A stretch of 10,282 bases of DNA from Acidobacteriota bacterium (GCA_019247865.1 JAFBAJ010000105.1:1-10282), one strand, 5' to 3'; shown: positions 1-7,513, counted from the stretch's first letter. Notes: generated by a model from the letters alone, not told the origin. Program-made: numbers and translations.

Positions 1-1712
1 TTTCTCTTTTCAACAGTGTGGATAACCATCCGTTATTGATTCAGTCCCTGGCGAGCGAAGTCTCACGCTATCGCCCGGCTCGCGGCGATTTTAATAAATG
101 GCGTCGCGACCATCCTGATTTCAATCCGATTGGTTTGCCATCTGTTAATGCGAAAACGCACGTGCTCGAATACGCACTGCGTGGGCTGGACGACAAGGCG
201 CACCAAGTGTTACGCACCATCGCCGCCTTCCGAATGCCTGCCAGCTATGACACGCTGGCCGCGTTATTGATTGGAGAAGGAAAGGCGTGCTCCGATGAGC
301 ATGTATTAGATAATGTGCTGACTGAGTTAGAAGATCGAGGGCTGGTCGGCTGGGACAAGCGCGCCAATCGCTACGACCTGCACCCGCTCGTACGCGGCGT
401 GGTGTGGAGCGGCTTGGGCGACGACGCCCGGCGCGGCGTCTATACGAGCCTGCACGCGCACTTTGAAGCGGTGCCGATGATTGACGATTGGCATGAGGTC
501 AATAGCCTTGAAGACCTCACGCCTGCCATCGAATTGTATAACACGCTGGTTGGACTGGGACGCTATGATGATGCCGGAAGATTTTTTTCCGACAAATTTG
601 GTGAAGCTATCTTCTACCGTCTGAGTGACTGCCAGCGGTTGGTTGAACTTCTGGAGTTGCTATTTCCTGACGGGCTAGAGCAGTTGCCGCGCTTGAGCAG
701 TCAAGGCCAGCAAGCATTCACACTCAATGCGCTGGCGCTAGGATATCAATATAGCGGACAACCGGGGCGCACAGCCGCGCTATTTCGCCGCGTTAACACA
801 ATTTATTTGGAGACGAAGAATGACGATTACCTCAGTATTAGTTTAGGCAACTTGGGAGGCACGTTACAGTTGTTAGGGGGGCTGTGTGAGTCAGAAACCG
901 CTGCGCGGCGCGCGCTGGTCATTACACGGGAGCAGCTAAATCGTTATCATGAAGGGAGCAGTCTGAACTTGCTTGGCTTGACGCTGGCGGCGCGTGGGGT
1001 TGCGAATGAATCTGGTTCTGCTCTACTGCGAGCATTGCGAATAGATGTGGCGCAATCTAATCACCATTCAGAAGGCATAGACAACTATTTTCTCACGCAA
1101 AGAGCACTGTGGTTTGGTGATTTTGCGGGCGCGCTATCGTTCGCCAACCGCGCGTGGGAATTGGCTCATGTTCATGGCAGTGAGCGTGTTTTCATCCGTG
1201 CGGCGCGAGTGCAAGGCGAGGCAGCATTGGGCTTGAATGATTGCGCCACCGCAGACGAACGGCTGCACCATGCGCTCACCCGCGCACGGATGGTGAATTT
1301 TGTTGAAGAAGAGCTCGCAGCCCTTGTGGCGTTGGCGGAGTTGCGGCGACAGCAGGGAGAGGTGAAGGCGGCGAGGGAGTTTTTGGATGATGTGTGGGAG
1401 GGGGCGGAGCGGGGGCCGTATCCGTTGATTCATGCGGATGCGTGGAATGTGTTGGCGCAGGTGGAGCGGGATGAGGGGAATCAAGAGAAGGCGGTGGAGG
1501 CGGCGAGGAGGGCTTATCAACTGGCGTGGTGTGACGGGCCGCCGTTTGCTTATCACTGGGGGTTGGAGAAGGCACGGGGGTTGTTGAGGGAGTTGGGGGC
1601 GGCGGAGCCGTTGATGCCGCCGTTTGAGGCGGAGAAGTTTGAGGCGATGCCGGAGGTGGAGATCGATCCGGAGGATGAGTTTCATGTGGGGAGTGGTGAG
1701 GCAGAGGATTAG
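1..1712 (+). CDS. STAND/NB-ARC-type regulator with TPR repeats, C-terminal part (5'-partial)
   Basis: The reading frame is open to the window edge, so the GTG at 18 is only the first in-frame start codon and the real gene begins upstream. Numbering from that codon, residues 2-6 (DNHPL, preceded in frame by SLFNSV) match the conserved NHPL motif near the end of the NB-ARC/STAND ATPase core. Residues about 45-125 look like the following winged helix, ending in LHPLVRGVVW (121-130), as in the usual 'H-x-LV-R' ending of STAND arms. Residues about 230-520 are helical hairpins with TPR-like spacing, for example AARRALVI, GALSFANRAWELA and KAVEAARRAYQLA. The tail is acidic (PEVEIDPEDEFHVGSGEAED). 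The P-loop and any N-terminal effector or DNA-binding domain lie outside the window, so the output cannot be named; STAND proteins of this shape act as transcription regulators or as defence and signalling switches. GC is lower than in the next genes up to about 1330, then G-rich. Confidence 0.85.
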   Translation, partial: SLFNSVDNHPLLIQSLASEVSRYRPARGDFNKWRRDHPDFNPIGLPSVNAKTHVLEYALRGLDDKAHQVLRTIAAFRMPASYDTLAALLIGEGKACSDEHVLDNVLTELEDRGLVGWDKRANRYDLHPLVRGVVWSGLGDDARRGVYTSLHAHFEAVPMIDDWHEVNSLEDLTPAIELYNTLVGLGRYDDAGRFFSDKFGEAIFYRLSDCQRLVELLELLFPDGLEQLPRLSSQGQQAFTLNALALGYQYSGQPGRTAALFRRVNTIYLETKNDDYLSISLGNLGGTLQLLGGLCESETAARRALVITREQLNRYHEGSSLNLLGLTLAARGVANESGSALLRALRIDVAQSNHHSEGIDNYFLTQRALWFGDFAGALSFANRAWELAHVHGSERVFIRAARVQGEAALGLNDCATADERLHHALTRARMVNFVEEELAALVALAELRRQQGEVKAAREFLDDVWEGAERGPYPLIHADAWNVLAQVERDEGNQEKAVEAARRAYQLAWCDGPPFAYHWGLEKARGLLRELGAAEPLMPPFEAEKFEAMPEVEIDPEDEFHVGSGEAED

Positions 1713-1726
1713 TCGCCGCAAAAATG

Positions 1727-1755
1727 TTGCCGTCGGCGGTCGGAGGCTTTATAAG
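1727..1755 (+). promoter_or_regulatory. Candidate sigma70-type promoter of the kinase gene
   Basis: TTGCCG at 1727-1732 and TATAAG at 1750-1755 are separated by 17 bp. A start about 7 nt after the -10 box would fall near 1762, almost on the GTG/ATG start (1764/1767). The transcript could therefore be leaderless or nearly so. A GGAGG at 1742-1746 lies about 20 nt before the ATG, too far to be a good ribosome site, and it would also sit upstream of this transcription start. Confidence 0.4.
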
Positions 1756-1766
1756 ATAGCGTCGTG

Positions 1767-4481
1767 ATGGAGAGATGCCCCGTCTGCTCAAGTGCTTTGA
1801 CTGAGGGCCTGTTGAGTTGTCCTGCGTGCGGGACGGTGGTGACGGGCGCGGGGCCGACTTTGCGTCCACAGCCGCGGGCGAGGGCCAGTAGTAAGCCGTC
1901 GAACGGTTCGCCTTCGCAGGCGTCCGGCGGGCGGCGTGAGGGTCAGTTCATCGCCGGGACTGTGCTGGATGAGCGGTATCGGATTCTCGGCATCATCGGC
2001 AAGGGCGGGATGGGCGAGGTCTACAAGGCCGAAGACCTCAAGCTGGGGCAGACGGTGGCGCTCAAGTTCCTGCCCTCCAATCTCTCGCGGGAGCCCGTCA
2101 CGCTCGAACGCTTTTACGGCGAAGTCCGGACGGCGCGGCAGGTCTCGCATCCGAACGTGTGCCGGGTCTTCGACATCGGAGAGACGGACGGGATGCACTT
2201 TCTCTCGATGGAGTTCATAGACGGCGATGACCTCTCCTCGCTCCTGCGCCGCATCGGACGGCTGCCGCACGATAAAGCGATAGAGATTTCCAGACAGCTC
2301 TGCGCGGGGCTGCATGCGGTGCATCAGGCGGGCATCCTGCACCGCGATCTCAAACCCGCGAACGTCATCATCGACGGGCGTGGCAGAGCGCGGATCACGG
2401 ACTTCGGCATCGCCGGGCTCGAAAGCGAGTTGAAAGAGAAGGGCGGCATCGCGGGCACGCCCGCCTACATGTCGCCCGAACAGATCACCGGGCAGGAGCT
2501 GACGCCGCAGAGCGACATCTACTCGCTGGGGCTCGTGCTCTATGAGCTCTTCACGGGCAAGCAGGCTTTTGAAGCGAGCAGCATTCCCGAGCTGATTCGC
2601 AAGCACCGCACAGACACGCCGACCAATCCTTCGGAGTTCGTCAAAGACATCGACCCGCTGGTCGAGCAGGCCATCTTTCGCTGTCTCGAAAGGGAGGTGC
2701 GCAATCGTCCGACCAGTTCCTTACAGGTGGCGATGTCTTTGCCGGGCGGCAATCCGCTGGAAGCGGCCATCGCGGCGGGCGAAACGCCAAGCCCCGAGAT
2801 GGTCGCCGCCGCGCCGAAGCGTGGCGCGCTCAAGCCGCCTGTCGCCGCGGCCTGCCTCGCGGGCGTCCTCTTCTTACTGGCTTTCATCGTGCTCAACTCC
2901 GGCAAGGTCAAGCTGCATGAGTGGGTGCCGCTCGAAAAATCGCCGGAGGTGCTGGCCGAGCGCTCAAGGGCCGTGCTGGAAAAGATCGGCTATCCGAACG
3001 CGCCCACGGATACGTCTTATGGGTTCTGGGCGGACGACAGCTATCTCAATTACGGGGCGAGCCAGCCGCCTTCGATGCAGCTCTGGGAACGGCTGCGGAC
3101 GGGACAGCCAAAGGTCTTCTATTTCTGGTATCGCAGCAGCCAGCGTTATCTGGTCCCGGTCGCGGATATCGTCGTGCTGCCGGACGATCCGCCGGATATC
3201 AGCTCCGGCATGAGCCGTCTGATCCTGGACACGCGCGGGCGGCTGATGGAATTTCAGGCGGTGCCGCCGCAGGTCGAGACGCCTGTGCCCGCGCCTGCCG
3301 CGCAGACAGACTGGCCCGCGCTCTTTGCAGCGGCCGGGCTCGACCCGCGGAACTATCAGGAGCGGGAACCCGCGTGGACGCCGCCCGTCTTCGCGGACGA
3401 GCGCAAAGCCTGGGAAGGCAGCCACGTCGATCACCCGGACATCCCCGTCCGCATCGAAGCCGCAGCCTATCGCGGCAAGCCCGTCTATTTCAGCATCATT
3501 GCTCCCTGGGACAAGCCCGTCCGGCAGGAAGAGAGCACGGAGACCGGCAGCCTCCGGGCAGCCTTCCTCATCATCGTGGCGATCTTTGCCTGCGTCATCG
3601 TCGGCGGCCTGTTCCTAGCTCGCCACAATCTCAAGCAAGGGCGCAGCGATACCAAAGGGGCTTTCAAGCTCGCGCTCTTCGTCTTCGTCATCTCGCTGAT
3701 CGCGCATCTGCTCATCACGCATCACGTCCCTGTGCTGTACGACGAGTTGCAGCTCTTCATACGGATGCTGGGCTATTCGCTGAGCTACGCCGCGCTGATC
3801 TGGTTGATCTATATCGCCCTGGAGCCTTTCGCGCGTCGCCGCTGGTCAGACCTCATCATTTCGTGGACGCGGCTGCTGGCCGGAGACGTGCGCGACCCGA
3901 TGGTCGGGCGCGACGTGCTGATCGGCGTCCTGCTGGGGCTCTCGCACACAGGTGTGATCTACCTCATGTTCTTGTTGCCGGGATGGCTCGGGATTTCGTC
4001 GCCGCCGAACACCGGCTCGGGAATCTATAGCCTGCTCGGCCTCAAGGGCATGCTGGCACACTTCGGGGTCGAGATCGTCGAGTCCATTTTCCTGGCTCTC
4101 GGAGAGCTCTTTCTGCTCGTTCTCGGAGCCATGGTCTTACGCAGGAAGTGGCTGGCTATCGCTCTCTTCTGGACGCTGAATTTCCTGCTGATGGGTCTCG
4201 CCTTTGCGAACACCGGGCCGGTCATCCTGTGGGTCGGGCCGCTGCTCGTCGCAACCGTCAACGTGCTCTGCATCGCGCGGTTCGGCGTGCTCGCGCTGGC
4301 CTCTTTTCAGATCGCCTTCTTCCTCAGCTTTCATAATCAGATCACGCCCGATTTTTCGAGGTGGTATATCGGCGGGACTGTCTTCGCGCTGGTCATCACC
4401 GTCGCCCTGGCGGTCTACGGCTTTTACACTTCGCTCGCGGGACAGCCGCTCATCAAAGGCAAGCTGTGGCAGGATGATTGA
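1767..4481 (+). CDS. Membrane-anchored Ser/Thr protein kinase with N-terminal zinc ribbon and polytopic C-terminal membrane domain
   Basis: Predicted 904-residue Hanks-type kinase; I chose the ATG at 1767 over the adjacent GTG at 1764. Residues 4-21 form a zinc ribbon (C4-x2-C7, C18-x2-C21). The kinase domain covers about 70-325: glycine loop G78-x-G80-x2-G83, ATP-anchoring K100, catalytic HRDLKPAN (192-199, D194), metal-binding DFG (212-214) and activation segment GTPAYMSPE (230-238). All key residues are present and it is an RD kinase, so it should be active on cytoplasmic substrates. A first membrane helix at about 358-376 is followed by roughly 220 residues predicted outside the membrane, with no family I can name. 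Then come about nine hydrophobic helices (near 597-617, 632-651, 666-687, 716-739, 767-789, 796-814, 817-835, 837-855, 866-887). The loop ALEPFARRRW...IISWTRLLAG..RDP (684-711) resembles a block I recall from acidobacterial kinases. Likely a transmembrane sensor; ligand unknown. Confidence 0.92.
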   Translation: MERCPVCSSALTEGLLSCPACGTVVTGAGPTLRPQPRARASSKPSNGSPSQASGGRREGQFIAGTVLDERYRILGIIGKGGMGEVYKAEDLKLGQTVALKFLPSNLSREPVTLERFYGEVRTARQVSHPNVCRVFDIGETDGMHFLSMEFIDGDDLSSLLRRIGRLPHDKAIEISRQLCAGLHAVHQAGILHRDLKPANVIIDGRGRARITDFGIAGLESELKEKGGIAGTPAYMSPEQITGQELTPQSDIYSLGLVLYELFTGKQAFEASSIPELIRKHRTDTPTNPSEFVKDIDPLVEQAIFRCLEREVRNRPTSSLQVAMSLPGGNPLEAAIAAGETPSPEMVAAAPKRGALKPPVAAACLAGVLFLLAFIVLNSGKVKLHEWVPLEKSPEVLAERSRAVLEKIGYPNAPTDTSYGFWADDSYLNYGASQPPSMQLWERLRTGQPKVFYFWYRSSQRYLVPVADIVVLPDDPPDISSGMSRLILDTRGRLMEFQAVPPQVETPVPAPAAQTDWPALFAAAGLDPRNYQEREPAWTPPVFADERKAWEGSHVDHPDIPVRIEAAAYRGKPVYFSIIAPWDKPVRQEESTETGSLRAAFLIIVAIFACVIVGGLFLARHNLKQGRSDTKGAFKLALFVFVISLIAHLLITHHVPVLYDELQLFIRMLGYSLSYAALIWLIYIALEPFARRRWSDLIISWTRLLAGDVRDPMVGRDVLIGVLLGLSHTGVIYLMFLLPGWLGISSPPNTGSGIYSLLGLKGMLAHFGVEIVESIFLALGELFLLVLGAMVLRRKWLAIALFWTLNFLLMGLAFANTGPVILWVGPLLVATVNVLCIARFGVLALASFQIAFFLSFHNQITPDFSRWYIGGTVFALVITVALAVYGFYTSLAGQPLIKGKLWQDD

Positions 4482-4506
4482 GACGCGGCGGTTTCAGGCG
4501 TATACT
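4478..4506 (+). promoter_or_regulatory. Sigma70-type promoter overlapping the kinase stop codon
   Basis: TTGAGA (4478-4483) and TATACT (4501-4506) are separated by exactly 17 bp. The -35 box covers the kinase stop codon TGA (4479-4481). Transcription would begin near 4513, leaving a leader of about 30 nt that contains the ribosome site at 4528-4535. The next gene can therefore be transcribed separately from the kinase. Confidence 0.55.
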
Positions 4507-4527
4507 TTTTATTGATTCCGTCCGAGC

Positions 4528-4535
4528 AAGGGAGG
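4528..4535 (+). promoter_or_regulatory. Ribosome binding site that fixes the start at 4544
   Basis: AAGGGAGG, 8 nt before the ATG at 4544, is the clearest Shine-Dalgarno sequence in the window. It rules out the longer reading frame that opens at 4478 inside the kinase stop region. Confidence 0.75.
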
Positions 4536-4543
4536 CACACCAG

Positions 4544-5212
4544 ATGGTCACGAAGTCAAACGCTTCGGCCGCGCGCTGTCGTCGCAAGTTCCTGCATTAC
4601 TTTCCCGGTGGATTCACGGACGAGACCTACATCGCCTGGGAGCGCGGCTACAAGTGGGAGGCGCACGAGGGCTGGCAGGCGACGCTCGACCGCACGGAGC
4701 ATCGCGCGCTCCTGCGTCGCGGTGAGTTCGCAGAGGTCGCCGCACGCGCCGTCCGGCTGGAGTCCAGGACCAATCTCCTCTTCTCATTTGAAAAGATGGC
4801 CCTCCGTGATGCCGTCAAAGCGGAAGAGGGCGCGCGTCTCTTCGCCGAAGGATTGTACGAACTGCTCTACGGAGCCGGGAAGATGGAGCGCAGGTTCGAG
4901 CGCTGGTGCGAGACGGTCGGAGCACTGCCGCGCAGGCAGACGCGCGTCCTGACGTGGCCGCTCGTCACCGTCTTCGGCTTCATCGCAGAGCCCGCCGCAC
5001 ATATCTTCCTCAAGCCGATGGTCACACGCAGGGCAGCCGAAGCCTACGGCTTCGACTTTCAGTACCGCTCGCGCCCCTCCTGGGAGACCTACGCGAAGTT
5101 GCTGGAGTTCGCCGAAACGATTCGCCGCGACCTGCGCGACCTCAAGCCACGCGACATGATCGACCTCCAATCCTTTATCTGGGTGCAGGGGTCGGATGAA
5201 TATCCGGATTAA
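4544..5212 (+). CDS. Conserved protein of unknown function (222 residues)
   Basis: The start is the ATG at 4544, chosen for its strong ribosome site. The product is a soluble, mostly helical protein rich in Arg, Glu and aromatic residues, with no signal peptide or membrane segment. Strongly patterned blocks include HYFPGGFTDETYIAWERGYKW (about 17-37 in this numbering), ESRTNLLFSFEKMALRDAV, FAEGLYELLYG, LPRRQTRVLTWPLVTVFGF, HIFLKPMVTRRAAEAYGFDF, and a C-terminal PRDMIDLQSFIWVQGSDEY. I recall near-identical blocks in hypothetical proteins from many phyla, which points to a conserved single-domain family rather than an orphan. I know of no assigned reaction and see no nucleotide-binding or classical metal motif; the many invariant Arg, Trp and acidic residues could suit binding of a nucleic acid or phosphorylated ligand, but that is a guess. 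It has its own promoter and is bounded downstream by a palindromic repeat. Confidence 0.85.
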   Translation: MVTKSNASAARCRRKFLHYFPGGFTDETYIAWERGYKWEAHEGWQATLDRTEHRALLRRGEFAEVAARAVRLESRTNLLFSFEKMALRDAVKAEEGARLFAEGLYELLYGAGKMERRFERWCETVGALPRRQTRVLTWPLVTVFGFIAEPAAHIFLKPMVTRRAAEAYGFDFQYRSRPSWETYAKLLEFAETIRRDLRDLKPRDMIDLQSFIWVQGSDEYPD

Positions 5213-5216
5213 AAAC

Positions 5217-5320
5217 GGTCTTTGGTCTTTGGTCTTTGGTCTTTGATGTCTGACTCAACTTGAACTGTTTTAATCAAGTTCGGGTTGAGGGCAAAGACCT
5301 AAGACCTAAGATCCAAGACC
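5217..5320. repeat. Imperfect 104-bp palindrome with arms made of 7-bp tandem units
   Basis: The left outer arm (5217-5244) is four perfect tandem copies of GGTCTTT. The right outer arm (5293-5320) is four 7-bp units of the complementary sequence (AAAGACC, TAAGACC, TAAGATC, CAAGACC), matching the left arm at 24 of 28 positions. An inner stem pairs 5254-5266 (CTCAACTTGAACT) with 5277-5289 (AGTTCGGGTTGAG) at 11 of 13 positions around a 10-nt loop. The whole could fold into a long hairpin in DNA or RNA. There is no T-run after either arm, so it is not a standard intrinsic terminator. It begins 4 bp after the preceding stop codon and resembles a dispersed intergenic repeat or MITE-like element; no target-site duplication is evident. 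Confidence 0.8.
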
Positions 5321-5438
5321 AATTCTTTGAATAATTTCCAGCCGAATGGATATGCCGCGCCGAGTCAACTAATACCGTCAAGTGTGAGTCTAACTCCATG
5401 CTCTGCCAACCGCCTCTGCTGGAAATTGGAGTGAATCT

Positions 5439-6518
5439 ATGCTGCTCGCACGCCTGTGCCTCGTCGTGCTTTTTCTCTCGTCGCCGCTCGCGGTCTTAGG
5501 ACAAACCCCCAAATTCGAGCTGGTCAAAGTCGCCGAAGGCGTCTACGCCTGCATCCGCACGGAGCCGCCGGGGCTGACCGTCAACGCCAACAGCGTCTTT
5601 ATCATCAACCGTGATGATGTCATCGTCGTCGACACGACGCTCACGCCCGGCACTGCCAGAGAAGAGCTGGCCGCGCTCAGAAAGCTGACCGGCAAGCCCG
5701 TGCGCTATGTCATCAACACGCACTGGCACGACGATCACATCATGGGCAACGAAGTCTATCGCACAGCCTTTCCCGGCGCGGACTTCATCGCACACGCGCA
5801 GACGCGCGAGTACCTGCCCACCACCGGCCTCAGGAATCGCCAGCAGGCGATGGCCGCAGATGGCTATCCAGGCTTCATCGCCGCGCTCAAAAAGAGTCTG
5901 GAAGAGAACAGGAATTTTTCCGGCGCGCAGATGGACGAGGAGGAGCGCCGGACTTACGCGAGCGACATCCGGATCGCAGAGCGTTACATGCGCGAGAACC
6001 CGACGGCGCAGGTCGTGCTGCCGACCATCACGCTCGAAGACCATCTGACGCTCTATCGCGGCGACCGCGTGATCGAGATCCTGTCGCTCGGGCGCGGCCA
6101 CACGAGCGGCGACATCGTCGTCCGCCTGCCGCAGGAGGGCATCGTCATCACGGGCGACCTGGTCATCTGGCCCGTGCCTTACGTCGGCACGCCGCAGTCG
6201 CATCCGGGCGAGTGGGGACTGGCGCTGGAAAAACTGATCGCGCTCAAACCCAACGTCATCATTCCGGGCCACGGACAGGTGCTGCGCGACGACTCGTACC
6301 TCAAGCTCATGGCGCGTCTCTTCGCTTCTGTGAAAGAGCAGGTCTCGGCCGCCGTCGCGCGCGGCGAGAAGCTCGAAGAGGTGCGGCGGAGCGTGAAGCT
6401 CGATGAGTTTCAAAAACAATTTGCTGGCGACTCGCACATCAGAAATGATATTTTCCGTATCTACGTCATCGGCCCGGCAATCGCGGCGGCCTTCAACGAT
6501 GCGACCTCTAAGCCATAA
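5439..6518 (+). CDS. Exported metallo-beta-lactamase-fold hydrolase
   Basis: Residues 1-21 are a signal peptide (hydrophobic LARLCLVVLFLSSPLAVLG, cleavage near LG-Q), so the enzyme should act outside the cytoplasm. The MBL metal site is complete: H95-W-H97-D-D99-H100 in NTHWHDDH, H221 in RGHTSGD, the bridging D240 in TGD, and H278 in PGHG. Asp rather than Cys at the bridging position, together with the HxHxDH motif, places it with glyoxalase II/SoxH-like hydrolases rather than class B1 beta-lactamases; the substrate cannot be read from sequence. An insertion of about 80 residues between the first His cluster and H221 is charged and helical (KKSLEENRNFSGAQMDEEERR) and may form a lid. A TTGGAGTG ribosome site lies about 5 nt before the ATG. 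The lipase gene starts 16 nt downstream, suggesting an operon. Confidence 0.93.
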   Translation: MLLARLCLVVLFLSSPLAVLGQTPKFELVKVAEGVYACIRTEPPGLTVNANSVFIINRDDVIVVDTTLTPGTAREELAALRKLTGKPVRYVINTHWHDDHIMGNEVYRTAFPGADFIAHAQTREYLPTTGLRNRQQAMAADGYPGFIAALKKSLEENRNFSGAQMDEEERRTYASDIRIAERYMRENPTAQVVLPTITLEDHLTLYRGDRVIEILSLGRGHTSGDIVVRLPQEGIVITGDLVIWPVPYVGTPQSHPGEWGLALEKLIALKPNVIIPGHGQVLRDDSYLKLMARLFASVKEQVSAAVARGEKLEEVRRSVKLDEFQKQFAGDSHIRNDIFRIYVIGPAIAAAFNDATSKP

Positions 6519-6534
6519 ATGATTGCGAGTCACT

Positions 6535-7473
6535 ATGAAAAAAACTCTCCCACCGAGCACGCTCGACGAGCTTTCAGTGCCGAACCGAAAGTTCAGATAC
6601 TTCGACGCACAGGGCGCGAACATTTTTCGGAGCGAGGCCGAAGGCTTTGAACTCGTCAACGCGTGGTGGCTCGCCGAGGCTTCGCTGCTGGCTTACGGCG
6701 ACGCCGGATTGATCGACGCCGCGTTCGATGCTGCCGGGCTCAGTGCGGCTGGTTACGCGGCGCGCTTTTTTGAGGCGGGCGGGACGCAGTGCTTCGTCAT
6801 GCATGACGAGGCGGCGATCATCGTCGCCTTCCGCGGCACGCAGCTCGATGACTTCTGGGCGAAAGTGATAGACATCTCGACCGACGTGCACTTCATTCCC
6901 GTCCCGGACGGAGCGGGCGGCCTCGTCCATCAGGGATTTCTCGAAGGACTCTCCTTCGTCTGGGAACCTTTAAGAGCGCATCTCGGCGAGCTGCTGAATG
7001 GTGAACGCAGGCTCTGGCTGACGGGACACAGCCTCGGCGCAGCCCTCGCCACGCTCGCCGCCGAGCGGCTGAACCGTGAGACCGCAGCCGTCGTGCAGGG
7101 GCTCTACACCTACGGCTCGCCGCGCGTCGGAGACAGCAATTTCAAGAGCCGCTTCGCCCACAAGAACCTCGCCGCGCGCACCTTTCGCATCGTCAACAAC
7201 AGCGACCTCATCGCCAGAGTCCCGCCCAGAATTTTGTACACGCACATCGGCACACTGAAATTCATAGACAACGCCGGACACCTCCATCACATCGACGACG
7301 AGTCCCAGATTCTCTCCGACACCAACGCCTTGCAGAGCGTCCAACCCTTCCTCCACCGCCTACGCTTTCTCGGCCACGCCCTCTCCGGCTTCAAACTCCT
7401 CGTCCCCGGCTTTCTCGCCGACCACGCGCCCGTCTACTATGCCCTGCACGCTTGGAATAACTACGATCAATAA
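6535..7473 (+). CDS. Class 3 (fungal-type) lipase / alpha-beta hydrolase
   Basis: I chose the ATG at 6535 over an upstream TTG at 6523; the ribosome site is weak (GCGAG). Predicted length is 312 residues. The nucleophile elbow is GHSLGA with S166. The acid is D224 in VNNSDLIARVPP, the usual place before the 'VP' turn of class 3 lipases, and the likely catalytic base is H297 in ADHAPVYY, like the DHxxY end of Rhizomucor-type lipases. FRGTQ (99-103) supplies the oxyanion strand. The triad is therefore complete, and the enzyme should hydrolyse acylglycerols or related carboxyl esters. No signal peptide or lipobox is visible, so it is predicted to be cytoplasmic, unlike its exported neighbour. 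The 16-nt gap to the MBL gene argues for co-transcription and possibly for two steps on ester-type substrates; that functional link is inference. Confidence 0.93.
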   Translation: MKKTLPPSTLDELSVPNRKFRYFDAQGANIFRSEAEGFELVNAWWLAEASLLAYGDAGLIDAAFDAAGLSAAGYAARFFEAGGTQCFVMHDEAAIIVAFRGTQLDDFWAKVIDISTDVHFIPVPDGAGGLVHQGFLEGLSFVWEPLRAHLGELLNGERRLWLTGHSLGAALATLAAERLNRETAAVVQGLYTYGSPRVGDSNFKSRFAHKNLAARTFRIVNNSDLIARVPPRILYTHIGTLKFIDNAGHLHHIDDESQILSDTNALQSVQPFLHRLRFLGHALSGFKLLVPGFLADHAPVYYALHAWNNYDQ

Positions 7474-7483
7474 AGTCGCTGGG

Positions 7484-7513
7484 TTGAGCGCGGGCGTGTG
7501 CGTGCGGTATATT
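7484..7513 (+). promoter_or_regulatory. Candidate promoter upstream of the HNH-like gene
   Basis: TTGAGC (7484-7489) and TATATT (7508-7513) are separated by 18 bp, a pattern like the promoter at 4478. Other candidates nearby are TTGATT (7512-7517) with CATAAT (7536-7541), also 18 bp apart, and a perfect TATAAT at 7562-7567. The last lies 6 nt before the GTG start but has no good -35 box. A palindrome GTTGCAAC sits at 7544-7551. Confidence 0.35.

Noticed and set aside
1134-1869. Two long minus-strand reading frames, one very proline-rich
   Set aside because: They are antisense shadows of the G-rich 3' end of the TPR gene; the repeated Pro and His content follows from the skewed composition, and neither has a plausible start context or recognisable domain.
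2921-4030. A 369-codon frame inside the kinase gene
   Set aside because: It is an out-of-frame shadow of the kinase: Arg/Ala/Gly-rich with no domain, while the kinase frame has clear motifs and membrane helices over the same bases.
4478-4543. Upstream extension of the unknown-function gene
   Set aside because: It would start with TTG within the kinase stop region and on the -35 box; the ATG at 4544 has a strong ribosome site.
5217-5320. CRISPR-like or terminator reading of the tandem repeats
   Set aside because: The 7-bp units are contiguous without spacers, so this is not a CRISPR array, and no T-run follows either arm of the palindrome.
5496-6659. A 387-codon minus-strand frame opposite the MBL and lipase genes
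   Set aside because: It is Arg/Asp/Val-rich with no motif, and it overlaps two genes with complete catalytic motifs; an antisense artefact of high GC.
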